Assembly (NCBI GenBank): GCA_035341665.1
Contig: DAOQVR010000005.1
Location: 186,001-250,000, forward strand
Direction of reading: 5' to 3'
Source of the DNA: DAOQVR01 sp035341665
Lineage (GTDB): Bacteria; Chloroflexota; Anaerolineae; JAAYZQ01
DNA length: 64,000 nt
Under the pieces are notes generated by a model. It saw only the letters and a list, made by a program, of their open reading frames with translations. It did not search any database and was not told where the DNA came from. The stretch's first letter is position 1. Each line of letters opens with the position of its first letter. Shown here piece after piece: positions 35,779 to 44,657 of this stretch. The position numbers were made by a program, and so were the translations under genes.

Positions 35779-35797
35779 TGAATACGTATACATAGTA
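35779..35797 (-). promoter_or_regulatory. LacI-type operator overlapping start of the catabolic operon
   Basis: A 14-bp operator TGAATACGTATACA (35779-35792) with perfect core ATACGTAT lies directly next to a minus-strand -10-like TACTAT (35797-35792). No good -35 is seen. The same -10/operator arrangement occurs in front of lacI and of the importer operon. Confidence 0.7.
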
Positions 35798-35837
35798 CTG
35801 CTTCCCCGGTCTGTCCTATGGCATGCAGAGTCGCGGA

Positions 35838-36914
35838 TTACCCCTGCCCAGCTGGCTGCAGGCGAGCCGAGGAGCGCACCACCAGCACGGGGGAAAAGAC
35901 CCGGTGCACTACCTCGGAGTTGCCTGACTCGATGGCTGACTGCAGGACCTCAACCGAGGTCCGGACCATCTCGTCCACGGGCTGGCGGACGGTCGTAAGG
36001 GAGTAGCCCGGCCAGCTTGCCGGGGGGATATCATCGTAGCCTATGACCGATAGCTGCTCCGGCACGGAGAACCTGCACTCATGCCAGGCAAGGTCCAGCG
36101 TGCCCATAGCCATCAGGTCACTGGCACAAAAGATCGCGTCAGGCGGTTGATCCATGCTCAGCAGCCGCTGCGCCGCAGCGTAGCCCGACTCGTACGAAAA
36201 GTCCCCACGTTCGCGGAGCTCAAGATGGTAGCCGCGCTCTTCCAGACGGCGCACGAAGCCGGTCTCACGCTCCCTGGCCGTTGAGCTCCCCTCCTCCCCG
36301 GCGATGTAGGCGATTCGCTCGTGGCCTCCATCCAGCAGCGCATCCGCTACAAGCCTCGCTCCCGCTTCGCCATCGCACCGCACCACGTTCACGTTGCTGC
36401 CTTCCGTATAGCGATTGAAGAGCACGACGGGCGTGCCGGCGCGGGCGCATTCCTCGACCATTTTCGAGGATAGGGTAGCGGAAGTGATGATGAGCCCGTC
36501 TACCTGGTACTGCAGCGCCATGGGGAGCGTTGCCTCCACTTCTTCGCTATTGGCGATGTTGAAGAGCAATGTCCAGTAGCCCAGCTCCTGCAGCGCGCGG
36601 GTAAAGTCACGGATCATGCGCGCGTAGAAGGGGTTGGTAAACCTCATGACGACCAGGCCGATCATGTTGGTCGACTTCCGGATCAGGCTGCGGGCAATGA
36701 CGTTCGGCCGGTAGCCGAGCTCCTCTGCAGCCTCCAACACACGCCTGCGCGTGGTCGCCGAGACGCTCGCGCCGGGCGTGAAGGAGCGCGACACGGCAGC
36801 CTGCGAGACACCGGCCATCCGCGCCACATCGACCTGCGATATGACGGCCTGGTGACCGCCGGTTGCAGAGTCCTCTACTACATCTGACTTGCGAGGCATC
36901 TCCGTCTTGTCCAT
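35838..36914 (-). CDS. LacI-family transcriptional repressor
   Basis: The 358-residue regulator has an N-terminal helix-turn-helix VDVARMAGVSQAAVSRSF (about 28-45), hinge RRRVLEAAEELGYRPN and a periplasmic-binding-protein-like effector domain. The C-terminal part includes VIGYDDIPPASWPGYSLTTVRQP, typical of LacI/CcpA. About 20 unusual residues precede the HTH. It sits between the two catabolic operons, and its own promoter carries the same ATACGTAT operator, so it likely represses itself and both operons until a pathway sugar or acid binds. The inducer is unknown. Confidence 0.93.
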   Translation of the reverse strand: MDKTEMPRKSDVVEDSATGGHQAVISQVDVARMAGVSQAAVSRSFTPGASVSATTRRRVLEAAEELGYRPNVIARSLIRKSTNMIGLVVMRFTNPFYARMIRDFTRALQELGYWTLLFNIANSEEVEATLPMALQYQVDGLIITSATLSSKMVEECARAGTPVVLFNRYTEGSNVNVVRCDGEAGARLVADALLDGGHERIAYIAGEEGSSTARERETGFVRRLEERGYHLELRERGDFSYESGYAAAQRLLSMDQPPDAIFCASDLMAMGTLDLAWHECRFSVPEQLSVIGYDDIPPASWPGYSLTTVRQPVDEMVRTSVEVLQSAIESGNSEVVHRVFSPVLVVRSSARLQPAGQG

Positions 36915-36956
36915 TCTGGCTCACTCGCTCACAGCAGGATCGGGTCCCCTCTCACG

Positions 36957-36999
36957 TGTATACGTATGCAATTGTACCACGCTGCCCTGTCTATGTCAA
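36957..36999 (-). promoter_or_regulatory. lacI promoter with adjacent operator
   Basis: Minus-strand TTGACA (36999-36994), 17-base spacer, TACAAT (36976-36971), then immediately the 14-bp operator whose plus-strand form is TGTATACGTATGCA (36957-36970). A bound repressor would cover the transcription start. Confidence 0.8.
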
Positions 37000-37022
37000 G
37001 AGCGAGATTGGCAACTCGTCAC

Positions 37023-38441
37023 TCAGCCGAGCACAACCGGAACGATGTCGAGTAGATGGCACACATGCTCGAGCTCAGCACCATAGTTCCCGGCTACCCC
37101 GGAAATATGGTTCGCGCCGTAGACGTCGATCAGCTCGTCAAAGTCTACCTGCACTCGGACGAACATGGTGGGCAGTTGGTGCTGCCCGCGCGCCCTGACA
37201 AAGGTCTCGTACTCCTCGGGGGTTGGCTCGACGGCCTCCCCGCCTAGGATCACCATGTGGTAGTCGCCGGCCCGCCGGAAAAGGCGGGCCAGGGTGACGG
37301 GGCCGGGCGCCGCGCGGAAATAGGTCGTGGCTCCACCCCCGGGCCGGAAAGCGGGCCGTAGCTCCACGCCCCGCAGATCCTGCGCTGGGTCACCAGAGCG
37401 CCCCGCATACCAACCGCACATTCCTCCACAGTTCGGGATGTAAATCGTGCTCGTCTCTTCGTTGATGTAGCTCAGGTCGCCGAAGAATGTGGGGCAGCCG
37501 CCAGAGACTGATTTGAGGATCTCCATGGTCAGCGCACCGTCGCCGTCCGCCTCGCACGACATGGCCACCGGTTCCTTGCCGCCCGAGGCGTCGTAGGGCC
37601 CGGGCAGCAGCGCCGCCGATAGGCACTGCGGTACATAGTGGTTGGTCAGATCCGGCATGCATTTGACTGCCACAAAGTCGAGCCCCATCTCCTCGATGAT
37701 CAGCTTGGTCGCCAGGTAGCAGCGCACCTGAAATGAGAGCCTGGCCGGCGTCAGGCGCTCTTCGTCATATGCTATGCCTGCCACGTTGCGCTCCAGCCAC
37801 GCCACCGTCGGCACGGCCGACTCGCCGGACATCTGTTCCGCACGCCGGATGATCTCCAGCTGGTCGATGTGCTCGACGTCGATCCCAAAGAGCCGGCGCC
37901 ACTGCATCGGATCGATGCTGCCCGTATCGATGCCCAGGGAACGCCCACCAAAGAGCCCGAACACCTTGCCCTGTAGCCGGCTGACGGTCGACGCCGCTCG
38001 GAAGAGCGGCAGAGCCTTGTCCGCGATGGTGCCGTCCTCTGGCTCACCCCGGACGCGCAAGTGCGGGTAGCCAACCTGATCGAGGGCTCCGCCCGCTCCA
38101 AGGAGGCCGACGGTCCCGTGCGTGCCCGGGTGCTTGTTGGAGAGCAGCACCGTGGGTAGCTTCGCGCGCTGCACGCCATGTACCACCAGGTTCGGCGATG
38201 TCCAGCACGGAAGGTGCGCGACGAAGGACTCCGCCCCCCCTGCCCTGAGGCTATCGACCTGCTCGTCAATCTCGGAACGCGTGCGCGCTACGTCCGACGA
38301 GCAGATCAGGTCGATCGGCAGGGAGTGTAGGTACTCGACTACGTGCTCGTGCCGTGGCACGGTCAGCCCACGGAAGAGCCTGTCCCACTCGTGCTGCCTC
38401 GCGTCCCCAAAGGTGATGAGGCCGACTCTTGGATTGTTCAC
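37023..38441 (-). CDS. L-fucose/L-arabinose isomerase-family protein
   Basis: The 472-residue protein starts at the GTG at 38441, overlapping the SDR stop by four bases (GTGA); the longer open frame upstream is the SDR read out of frame. The sequence VGLITFGDAR, VVHGVQRAKLPTVLLSN, KVFGLFGGRSLGIDTG, DFVAVKCMPDL and EADGDGALTMEIL fits the FucI/AraA-like superfamily, in which Mn2+ enzymes isomerise aldoses to ketoses. Many members of this particular branch are uncharacterised, so isomerase activity is inferred. Confidence 0.82.
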   Translation of the reverse strand: MNNPRVGLITFGDARQHEWDRLFRGLTVPRHEHVVEYLHSLPIDLICSSDVARTRSEIDEQVDSLRAGGAESFVAHLPCWTSPNLVVHGVQRAKLPTVLLSNKHPGTHGTVGLLGAGGALDQVGYPHLRVRGEPEDGTIADKALPLFRAASTVSRLQGKVFGLFGGRSLGIDTGSIDPMQWRRLFGIDVEHIDQLEIIRRAEQMSGESAVPTVAWLERNVAGIAYDEERLTPARLSFQVRCYLATKLIIEEMGLDFVAVKCMPDLTNHYVPQCLSAALLPGPYDASGGKEPVAMSCEADGDGALTMEILKSVSGGCPTFFGDLSYINEETSTIYIPNCGGMCGWYAGRSGDPAQDLRGVELRPAFRPGGGATTYFRAAPGPVTLARLFRRAGDYHMVILGGEAVEPTPEEYETFVRARGQHQLPTMFVRVQVDFDELIDVYGANHISGVAGNYGAELEHVCHLLDIVPVVLG

Positions 38442-39214
38442 TTTTCCATCTTCCTTGGGAAACCCTGAATGCTCCGCCCTCCGTCCGGGTAGATCGTCTG
38501 CCCGATAATGTAGCTGGAGTCGTCTGAGGCCAGAAAGACCGCTACGCGAGCGATCTCGCGGCACTCGGCGATTCGGCCGATAGGAAGACGCGCCATCAGC
38601 TCGGCCTCTTTCTCCTTGTTGTGCACCACACGCTGCATCAGCTCGGTCAAGACTGGGCCGGGCCCAATGGCGTTCACGCGGATGCCGTAGTCGGCAAGGG
38701 CCAGTGCCATCGCCTTCGTGAGCTGGACGACCCCTCCCTTGGCCGCGCAGTAGGGCACCTGGTCGGCCAAAGCCAGCAGCGCCATCACCGACGAAAGGTT
38801 GATGATCCGGCCGGGGATGCCCTGCTCTACCATTACACGCGCGGCGGCTTGGCTGAGCAGGAAAGTGCCCTTTAGGTCGACGGCCATGACCCAGTCCCAG
38901 TCCTTCTCGGTGATCTCGAAGAACTTGGCACTGTGGTTGACCCCGGCATTGTTCACAACGATGTCGATGCGCCCGAACGCCTGCAGGGTAGCCTGCACGA
39001 GTGCATCCACCTGCGCCTTCTGGCTCACGTCGCACGGCACGAAAATGGCCGTTCCTCCGGCGGAGCAGATCTCCTGGGCCGCCGCCTCTCCCAGCTCGAG
39101 CGTACGGCCGCTCAGGACGACCTTCGCACCTTCCAGTGCGAACTCTTGCGCACACGCCAGGCCGATCCCCTTTGTGGCTCCGGTAACAATCGCGACTTGG
39201 TCCTGTAGTTTCAT
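38438..39214 (-). CDS. Short-chain dehydrogenase/reductase
   Basis: The 258-residue classical SDR has TGATKGIG (cofactor loop near residue 12), NNAGVNHS, SSVMALLALADQVPYCAAKGG (Ser and YxxxK catalytic residues) and GPVLTEL. The loop residues after beta-2 (LSGRTLEL) suggest NADP or mixed cofactor use. In this operon it is the probable oxidation of a sugar to a lactone, or reduction of a keto intermediate. Translationally coupled to the isomerase-family gene that follows. Confidence 0.93.
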   Translation of the reverse strand: MKLQDQVAIVTGATKGIGLACAQEFALEGAKVVLSGRTLELGEAAAQEICSAGGTAIFVPCDVSQKAQVDALVQATLQAFGRIDIVVNNAGVNHSAKFFEITEKDWDWVMAVDLKGTFLLSQAAARVMVEQGIPGRIINLSSVMALLALADQVPYCAAKGGVVQLTKAMALALADYGIRVNAIGPGPVLTELMQRVVHNKEKEAELMARLPIGRIAECREIARVAVFLASDDSSYIIGQTIYPDGGRSIQGFPRKMEK

Positions 39215-39305
39215 GGTTGCATCCAGGCGATCCTCGCCGCGCGCCGCATCTGCCGTAGCAACTCTGTGCCCGGCGTCCTGCGGCGCACGGCGTGCGCCCT
39301 CGCTC

Positions 39306-40118
39306 CTACTTCACCGGCGGCTTCACGCCAACCGGCCAGCGAGCCTTGATGTCCTCGATGATCTCCACCACGTGCTCGACCACGCGGGTCACCAGCTGCT
39401 CGCCCTTCTCGCGAGTAGCCTTGGTGGCATCGCCGATGATGCCGTTGTCGAGCTCCTTGTACTCGGGCCTGGCAAACGTGCCCTCGAAGTGATACATCAT
39501 CCCCGGCCGCGGCGCCTGCCCGGGTGCGATGACGAACCGACTGTCGATGAGACCCTTTCCGCCCCCTTTGGCTGCCTTGGTCATGTCCACATACTGCGGA
39601 TAGAGATACAGGCCCACCGATGTCTCAGCTTCCTCGGCGTGCCACATATAGTCCTCGAGCACCTCTCGGTTGTCCCGCAAGAAGTCGTACCAGTGCAGCG
39701 AGAGAGTGAAGATGCCCTCCAGCCCTAGCTTGTGGACCGCGACTAGCGTGCTGCTCACCTGGCCGTGCGCGGAAATGATGATGAACTTGTTGTAGCCCGA
39801 GACCGCTGCCCCCTTGACGATGTCGACCAGTAGGGCGGTGTGCGTGTCGTAGCCCAGGGGAATGGTGCCCGGCATGTACCAGTGATGGTATGGATGCGAG
39901 CCATACCACGGCGTCGGCAGAAGCATGACGTCCGTCTTCTGGGCGATCAGCTCGGCCATCCCGGTCGCATTGAGGGTGTCCACGCCGCATGGCGAGTGGG
40001 GCCCGTGCTGCTCGATCGAGCCTATCGGCAGTATCGCTATGTCGCTCACCTCTTTGGCAAAGCGCACGACCTCCGGGCCGGGCAGCTCCTGCCACCACAG
40101 GTACTTCTTGGCTGTCAT
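39306..40118 (-). CDS. Creatininase-family protein
   Basis: The 270-residue protein starts at the ATG at 40118 with AAGGGAG upstream. It has the di-metal ligands of the family: ILPIGSIEQHGPHSPCGVDT (Glu, His, Asp), IIISAHGQ (where most have GNGG-type sequence) and HAEEAETSVGLYL (Glu). Creatininase-family amidohydrolases open lactams or cleave formamides, and members occur in riboflavin/F420 and mycofactocin pathways. The role in this sugar-type operon is unclear, but together with the M19 hydrolase it points to a C-N bond in the substrate. Confidence 0.88.
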   Translation of the reverse strand: MTAKKYLWWQELPGPEVVRFAKEVSDIAILPIGSIEQHGPHSPCGVDTLNATGMAELIAQKTDVMLLPTPWYGSHPYHHWYMPGTIPLGYDTHTALLVDIVKGAAVSGYNKFIIISAHGQVSSTLVAVHKLGLEGIFTLSLHWYDFLRDNREVLEDYMWHAEEAETSVGLYLYPQYVDMTKAAKGGGKGLIDSRFVIAPGQAPRPGMMYHFEGTFARPEYKELDNGIIGDATKATREKGEQLVTRVVEHVVEIIEDIKARWPVGVKPPVK

Positions 40119-40197
40119 TGTTCTGCTCCCTTCAGATTCTAAGATGTCGGCCCGGCCCTCTGAGCCCGGCCGGTAGTCCTCGCGCCGCCGGCACGCA

Positions 40198-41358
40198 CTA
40201 CCTGTACTTTCGCTCCAGCTCAGCAGCCTCGTCTTCGGACTCACACAGGACATTCATTGCCAGGCGACCTGCCGGGAGCTGGCGCACAAGCCACTCTACG
40301 CGGTCCGGCCTTACCTCGTACAGCACCAGCCCTTTGCCCCGCTCGGTGATCTTCCGGTATAAGGGCAGCCACGACTCGTCATCCATGGCGGGGTCGTGCA
40401 CACCCGGGCTCCACTGGATGGCGTCGATCTCCTCCAGCTCCAGCATGCGGTCCAGCGTCTTCTTGGGGCTCTCGGCGTGGTAATGCATGATGCACTGGTC
40501 CACCGCCTGCCCCATAGCTCGCAGCGACGGCACAGCAAACTCCTGGAACATACCGGGAGATACCATCACTGACAGGTCGCACTGAATGGGATACGACTTC
40601 CCGGCGCCCCATATCCCGGTCCAGCTGGTGGTCCCCTGCTGGCCCGATTCGCGAATGACAGAATGGAGCTCCTCTAGGTAGCGAGCCCACACTTCCGCGA
40701 CCTTTGCCTCCAGCTTGTGAACCAGCTCGGGCACGAGTACAAGGTCCATCAGCAGGTTCTGGGTCCCGCGCAGTGAGGCAAGCGTGTCGAGCGCCCCACC
40801 CAGGTTGGGAAACCCGACCACGAAGCGCCCACGATATGCCGCCAGGGCTGTCCTAAGCAGATCGAGGCTGGCCCGCCACCAGGTGTTCTCTGGATCGAAC
40901 GCAATCTTCTCCTCGAGCTCCTGAAGCGTGTCCGACGGGCCGGATTCGTTCAGCACCGAGCGGCTCCCGAATCGGGGTTCCACGCCCAGAAAGCTCGCCG
41001 CGACTGCCGACCCGAGGTCCGGGAAGAAGTGAATGAACCCGTCTTGGTAACATCGCACGCCTGAGACGACAGCCTGGAAGAGCGCCACCCTGCCGCCCGC
41101 GTCCAGCCAGAATCTCCGCCTCTCTTCCTCAGTGACGTCAGGCCCCAGGCCCACATAGTGCGGAGCCGGGCCCATGCCGGCCTGGATCGCCTGCGCCAGC
41201 GCTTCCGACTGCCACTCAGCCTCGACCTGATAGGCAAGCTTGGCGCTGGACCGCTGCGATGCCCGCTCCGCAAAGATCTTCAGGATCGGGCCATTCAGGT
41301 CACCCTTCCACCAGGCGCCGTACCGCTCTCTCGTCTCCTGCCAAGCCTGTAGGTCCAA
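40198..41358 (-). CDS. URO-D superfamily protein lacking the zinc-cysteine motif
   Basis: A 386-residue protein related to uroporphyrinogen decarboxylase/cobalamin methyltransferases, as judged by the C-terminal barrel pattern DQCIMHYHAESPKKTLDRM, then LEEIDAIQWSPGVHDPAMDD. The position that is H-x-C-G in methyltransferases is HYHA, so a key zinc Cys is missing; the residues required for tetrapyrrole decarboxylation are also not evident. It is always-operonic here, between the sugar permeases and the creatininase-family gene. Function is unknown; a repurposed barrel acting on a sugar-derived compound is possible. Confidence 0.72.
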   Translation of the reverse strand: MDLQAWQETRERYGAWWKGDLNGPILKIFAERASQRSSAKLAYQVEAEWQSEALAQAIQAGMGPAPHYVGLGPDVTEEERRRFWLDAGGRVALFQAVVSGVRCYQDGFIHFFPDLGSAVAASFLGVEPRFGSRSVLNESGPSDTLQELEEKIAFDPENTWWRASLDLLRTALAAYRGRFVVGFPNLGGALDTLASLRGTQNLLMDLVLVPELVHKLEAKVAEVWARYLEELHSVIRESGQQGTTSWTGIWGAGKSYPIQCDLSVMVSPGMFQEFAVPSLRAMGQAVDQCIMHYHAESPKKTLDRMLELEEIDAIQWSPGVHDPAMDDESWLPLYRKITERGKGLVLYEVRPDRVEWLVRQLPAGRLAMNVLCESEDEAAELERKYR

Positions 41359-41388
41359 GGTCCTGCCCTTTCTCCCGGTTGCGCGCCG

Positions 41389-42219
41389 CTACTTGACGGC
41401 GCCCATGGTGATGCCGTTCACGAAGTGATCCCGGATGGTGAGCGATAGGATAAAGATCGGGATCATGACGATCACCCCAACGGCCGACATCGTCTCCCAC
41501 TGCACGCCTTCCAGCTGGTAGGCCAGGATCATCATGCCCACAGTCAGCGTCTTGTTGGTCGTCGTCGTGACCATCGCGAACAGGAACTCGTTCCAGGCCC
41601 CGATGAAGGCGAAGATGGCCGAGGTGATGATTCCGGGCATGATCAGGGGAAAGGTGACGTGGCGCAGGACCATGAACGGCGTACAGCCGTCTACTTGCGC
41701 TGCCTCCTCGATCTCGATGGGCAACGCATCGATGAACCCCTTGATCATCCAGACCGCAAAAGGCATCGAAAAGGAGAGGTAGAGGATGATCAGCCCGATC
41801 CGCGAGTCCATCAGGCCCAGACGGCTGTACAGCGTGAAGAACGGGATCACAATCACGACGGGGGCAATAAACTGCGTCGCGATGAGCAGGATCATGATCG
41901 CGTTCTTGAACCGAAAGTGGAAGCGCGAAAAGGCATAGGCCGCCAACGCAGCCAGCGGCACGGCAATCGCAACCGTCCCGATCGAGATGATCAGGCTGTT
42001 CCACAAGTAGGGAGTAAAGTCGTACGGCGGATTGAATATGCTGACGAAATTCTGGAGCGTTGGCGTGAAGAGGAACGAGGCGGACCTTGCATCCTTGTGA
42101 TACTTGAACGCAGTCAGCACAACCCAGAGGATGGGGAAGCCCACAAAGAGCAGGATGCACAGCATCCCCAGCTTGTTGGCCACCTCTCCCACTACTTTTC
42201 TCAGTCGCGAGGAGTTCAC
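41389..42219 (-). CDS. Sugar ABC transporter permease (MalG/CUT1 type)
   Basis: The 276-residue inner-membrane protein has six predicted helices and the EAA loop DALPIEIEEAAQVDGCTPFMVLRHVTFPLIMPGI that contacts the ATPase. Signature order matches MalG/UgpE-like permeases. Start overlaps the preceding permease stop by four bases. Pairs with the upstream permease and lipoprotein; no ATPase gene is in the operon. Confidence 0.93.
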   Translation of the reverse strand: MNSSRLRKVVGEVANKLGMLCILLFVGFPILWVVLTAFKYHKDARSASFLFTPTLQNFVSIFNPPYDFTPYLWNSLIISIGTVAIAVPLAALAAYAFSRFHFRFKNAIMILLIATQFIAPVVIVIPFFTLYSRLGLMDSRIGLIILYLSFSMPFAVWMIKGFIDALPIEIEEAAQVDGCTPFMVLRHVTFPLIMPGIITSAIFAFIGAWNEFLFAMVTTTTNKTLTVGMMILAYQLEGVQWETMSAVGVIVMIPIFILSLTIRDHFVNGITMGAVK

Positions 42220-43094
42220 TTGGCACCCCCCTTCCCCAGGAGCGACCTGACATAAAATACGGCAAAGAGGAGCTGGACTATCACGAGGATGTAGGCCTGG
42301 GCCGACGCATAGCCCATATCAAAGTTGGCAAAGGCGGTCCGGTACACCGTAAAGTTCAGTGTCTCCGTCGCACGCCCTGGTCCTCCGCCTGTCATGGTGA
42401 CCACTTGGTCGAACATCTTGAGCGAGTAGATCGTCTTGAAGAGGGTGATGACCAGTAGGATGGGGGTTAGGGTCGGCAGGATGATATGCCACAAGAGCTG
42501 GAGTGAGTTCGCTCCGTCGACCTTGGCCGCATCCACCATCTCCGTGGACATGGTGCCCAGCGCACCGATAAAGACCAGCGCAATGTAGGGGGCCCAGCCC
42601 CAGACCTCCGTCACCGCGAGCCAGAAAAGGGCCCAGTTGGGGCTCGCCAACCAGGCGATGTTCGCCATGGGAGGGAACAGCGTATCGATGATCCGGTCCA
42701 GGAAGCCGAACGATCCATCCAGCAGGAATCGCCAGGTGAAACCCTTGAGCGCCGGCGCCATGGCAAAGGGAAAGATCAGCAGCGTCTTCATCAGATCGGC
42801 GAGGCGCCCCGGGCGATTGAGGATCAGCGCGATGACCAAGCCCAGTACGATAGACATCGAGACGGAGATTACGGTGAACTTGACGGTCACCACCCCGCTG
42901 TTGACAAAGTTCTTGTCCCCGAACGCCCGGACATAGTTCTCCAGCGCGACGAAGGGCCCGGGCTCGGTGGACTTGGTCAGGTTCCACCTCTGGAAACTGA
43001 CAAGCAGCGAATAGACCAGGGGATATATCGTCGTCCCCAGGATCACCAGCAGGGCCGGAGCTATGAGAGCGAACCGGAAGCTCTTACTTCGCAT
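42216..43094 (-). CDS. Sugar ABC transporter permease (MalF/UgpA type)
   Basis: The 292-residue permease starts at the ATG at 43094 with GGAG upstream; the frame to 43202 would include an intercistronic hairpin and is rejected. It has six helices and the EAA loop MSTEMVDAAKVDGANSLQLLWHIILPTL. It is the CUT1 partner of the MalG-type protein. The 129-base gap from the lipoprotein gene holds a strong hairpin. Confidence 0.92.
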   Translation of the reverse strand: MRSKSFRFALIAPALLVILGTTIYPLVYSLLVSFQRWNLTKSTEPGPFVALENYVRAFGDKNFVNSGVVTVKFTVISVSMSIVLGLVIALILNRPGRLADLMKTLLIFPFAMAPALKGFTWRFLLDGSFGFLDRIIDTLFPPMANIAWLASPNWALFWLAVTEVWGWAPYIALVFIGALGTMSTEMVDAAKVDGANSLQLLWHIILPTLTPILLVITLFKTIYSLKMFDQVVTMTGGGPGRATETLNFTVYRTAFANFDMGYASAQAYILVIVQLLFAVFYVRSLLGKGGAK

Positions 43095-43175
43095 CCTGAT
43101 CTCCGTGCATTCGATCTCCACGGCGAGCCGAGGGCGGTCGCCTATCGCAATACCAAACGACGGTGGGGTGGGCAT

Positions 43176-43206
43176 GGGGGTGAGGCTCACGCTGAGCCTC
43201 ACCCCC
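43176..43206 (-). other. Intercistronic hairpin after the sugar-binding lipoprotein gene
   Basis: Perfect 14-bp stem 43176-43189/43193-43206 with a 3-base loop, 18 bases after the lipoprotein stop. Position suggests 3' stabilisation of the lipoprotein message or partial termination. Confidence 0.6.
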
Positions 43207-43223
43207 GTGCCCAGGTCAGCTGG

Positions 43224-44657
43224 CTATTGGTAGTAGCCAGCCCGCTCCATGATGCCGCGCACCTCTTCGGCCGCAGCATCCAGGGTATCCTTCACCGGCG
43301 AGCCGGTGGCGCACTGCTGCAGGGCTGCCTCGATCACGGCCGATATCTCGGTCCACTCGGGGATCATCGGCATGATATCGGCGTTCTTGAGGCTCTCATA
43401 GCCAAACTGGTGGATGCCACCATTGACTTCGTTCACTTCCGCATCCGCCAGCGTCGACAGGCGGACGGCGACGATGTCGGAAGTCGCCGGATCGCTCTTG
43501 TCGATGACGCGGTCCTTCTCCACCTGGGGGTCAATCATCATCTTGATGTACTCCCAGGATGCCTCCGGGTACTTGGAGAACTTGTTGATGGCGATCGGAA
43601 GGGAGAGTGTGTAGGGCACCATCTTCTTGCCCTCCCAGCCGATCGGGGCGGCGTAGGCGACGTTGTTCAGCACTTCGGGCTTGCTCATCGTCGGGTCGGC
43701 AAAGCTGGGGTAGACCCACCACCAGACCTGCACCATAGCCGACTCCCCCTGACGGACCGAGTCCACCATCTGCGGCTCGCCCCAAGTCGTGGAAGCGGGC
43801 GGGATGATCTGGTTCACAAGAAGCTCGTCGACAAACCGCTGCGTAGCCTCGACGCCGAGGTCGTTGTTGAAGATCGGGTTCCACTCGTCGTCAAAGATGT
43901 CGGAGCCATTCCCCCACAGGAAGGGCACCCAGGTCATCAGGTTCTGACCGGCGTTGCCCGTGCCGTAGCAGAGGGAGAAGCCGTACAGGTCGGTCTTTTC
44001 CTGGATGATCTTGGAGACTTCCTCCAGCTCCGCGAACGTGGTCGGGGGCTGAAGGCCAAGTTGGTCAAAGACGTCCTTGCGGTAGAAGAGGAGCTGAGGA
44101 TGGCCGCGCAGCGGGACACCGTAACAAACGCCGTCGTAGCAGGCGCCAGACTTGTAGGCATTCGGAAAGTCGCTCCACTCGATGCCGGCCTCTGCCATGA
44201 GGTCGTCTATAGGGAGCATGAAGGACGAGAGCCCTGGCCCCCAGGCGTCCATGTAGGGGTAGACGTCAAAGGCGCCTGCCTTTGCGACACCATCGGTGGT
44301 GACCTTTCCGACGAGGCCTCCCCAGTCCACCATCTCGTAGGCAACTTCGATCCCCGTCAGCTCGGTGAACTCGGCCGTCCGGTTGATCATCGCCTGGTAC
44401 TGCGGAACAATGCCCGTCATCAGGACGGTGATCCTCTGCCCTGCATAGGGCTTGCCGGCCGTGAGGCCATAGGGCAGCTCGGCGACCGGTTCTTCACTAG
44501 GGGCAACAGCCTCTGTCGGCTGCGCTTCGGCTACCGTAGGCTCCACCTTGACCTCGGTCGCAGGAACGGTGGTAGCGGCGGTCCCGCAGGCCGCAAGCAG
44601 CGGCAGAATCAGCATGATACCCATCACGAGTCTCCAGAGAGAGCTCTTGGCGAACAT
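43224..44657 (-). CDS. Extracellular sugar-binding lipoprotein (SBP family 1)
   Basis: The 477-residue precursor has a signal peptide with lipobox LAAC (Cys24), then a Thr/Pro/Glu-rich linker (to about residue 60) that tethers the binding domain. The mature part has the family 1 pattern (QRITVLMTGIVPQYQAMINR, FDVYPYMDAWGP, RHPQLLFYRKDVFDQLGL). It captures an oligosaccharide or related solute outside the membrane for the CUT1 permeases. First gene of the importer operon, separated from its operator-bearing promoter by an unusually long leader. Confidence 0.92.
   Translation of the reverse strand: MFAKSSLWRLVMGIMLILPLLAACGTAATTVPATEVKVEPTVAEAQPTEAVAPSEEPVAELPYGLTAGKPYAGQRITVLMTGIVPQYQAMINRTAEFTELTGIEVAYEMVDWGGLVGKVTTDGVAKAGAFDVYPYMDAWGPGLSSFMLPIDDLMAEAGIEWSDFPNAYKSGACYDGVCYGVPLRGHPQLLFYRKDVFDQLGLQPPTTFAELEEVSKIIQEKTDLYGFSLCYGTGNAGQNLMTWVPFLWGNGSDIFDDEWNPIFNNDLGVEATQRFVDELLVNQIIPPASTTWGEPQMVDSVRQGESAMVQVWWWVYPSFADPTMSKPEVLNNVAYAAPIGWEGKKMVPYTLSLPIAINKFSKYPEASWEYIKMMIDPQVEKDRVIDKSDPATSDIVAVRLSTLADAEVNEVNGGIHQFGYESLKNADIMPMIPEWTEISAVIEAALQQCATGSPVKDTLDAAAEEVRGIMERAGYYQ

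Noticed and set aside
38442..39155. N-terminal extension of the isomerase-family protein to 710 residues
   Set aside because: The extra part is the SDR gene in another frame; the GTG at 38441 gives a family-length protein and a normal GTGA coupling.
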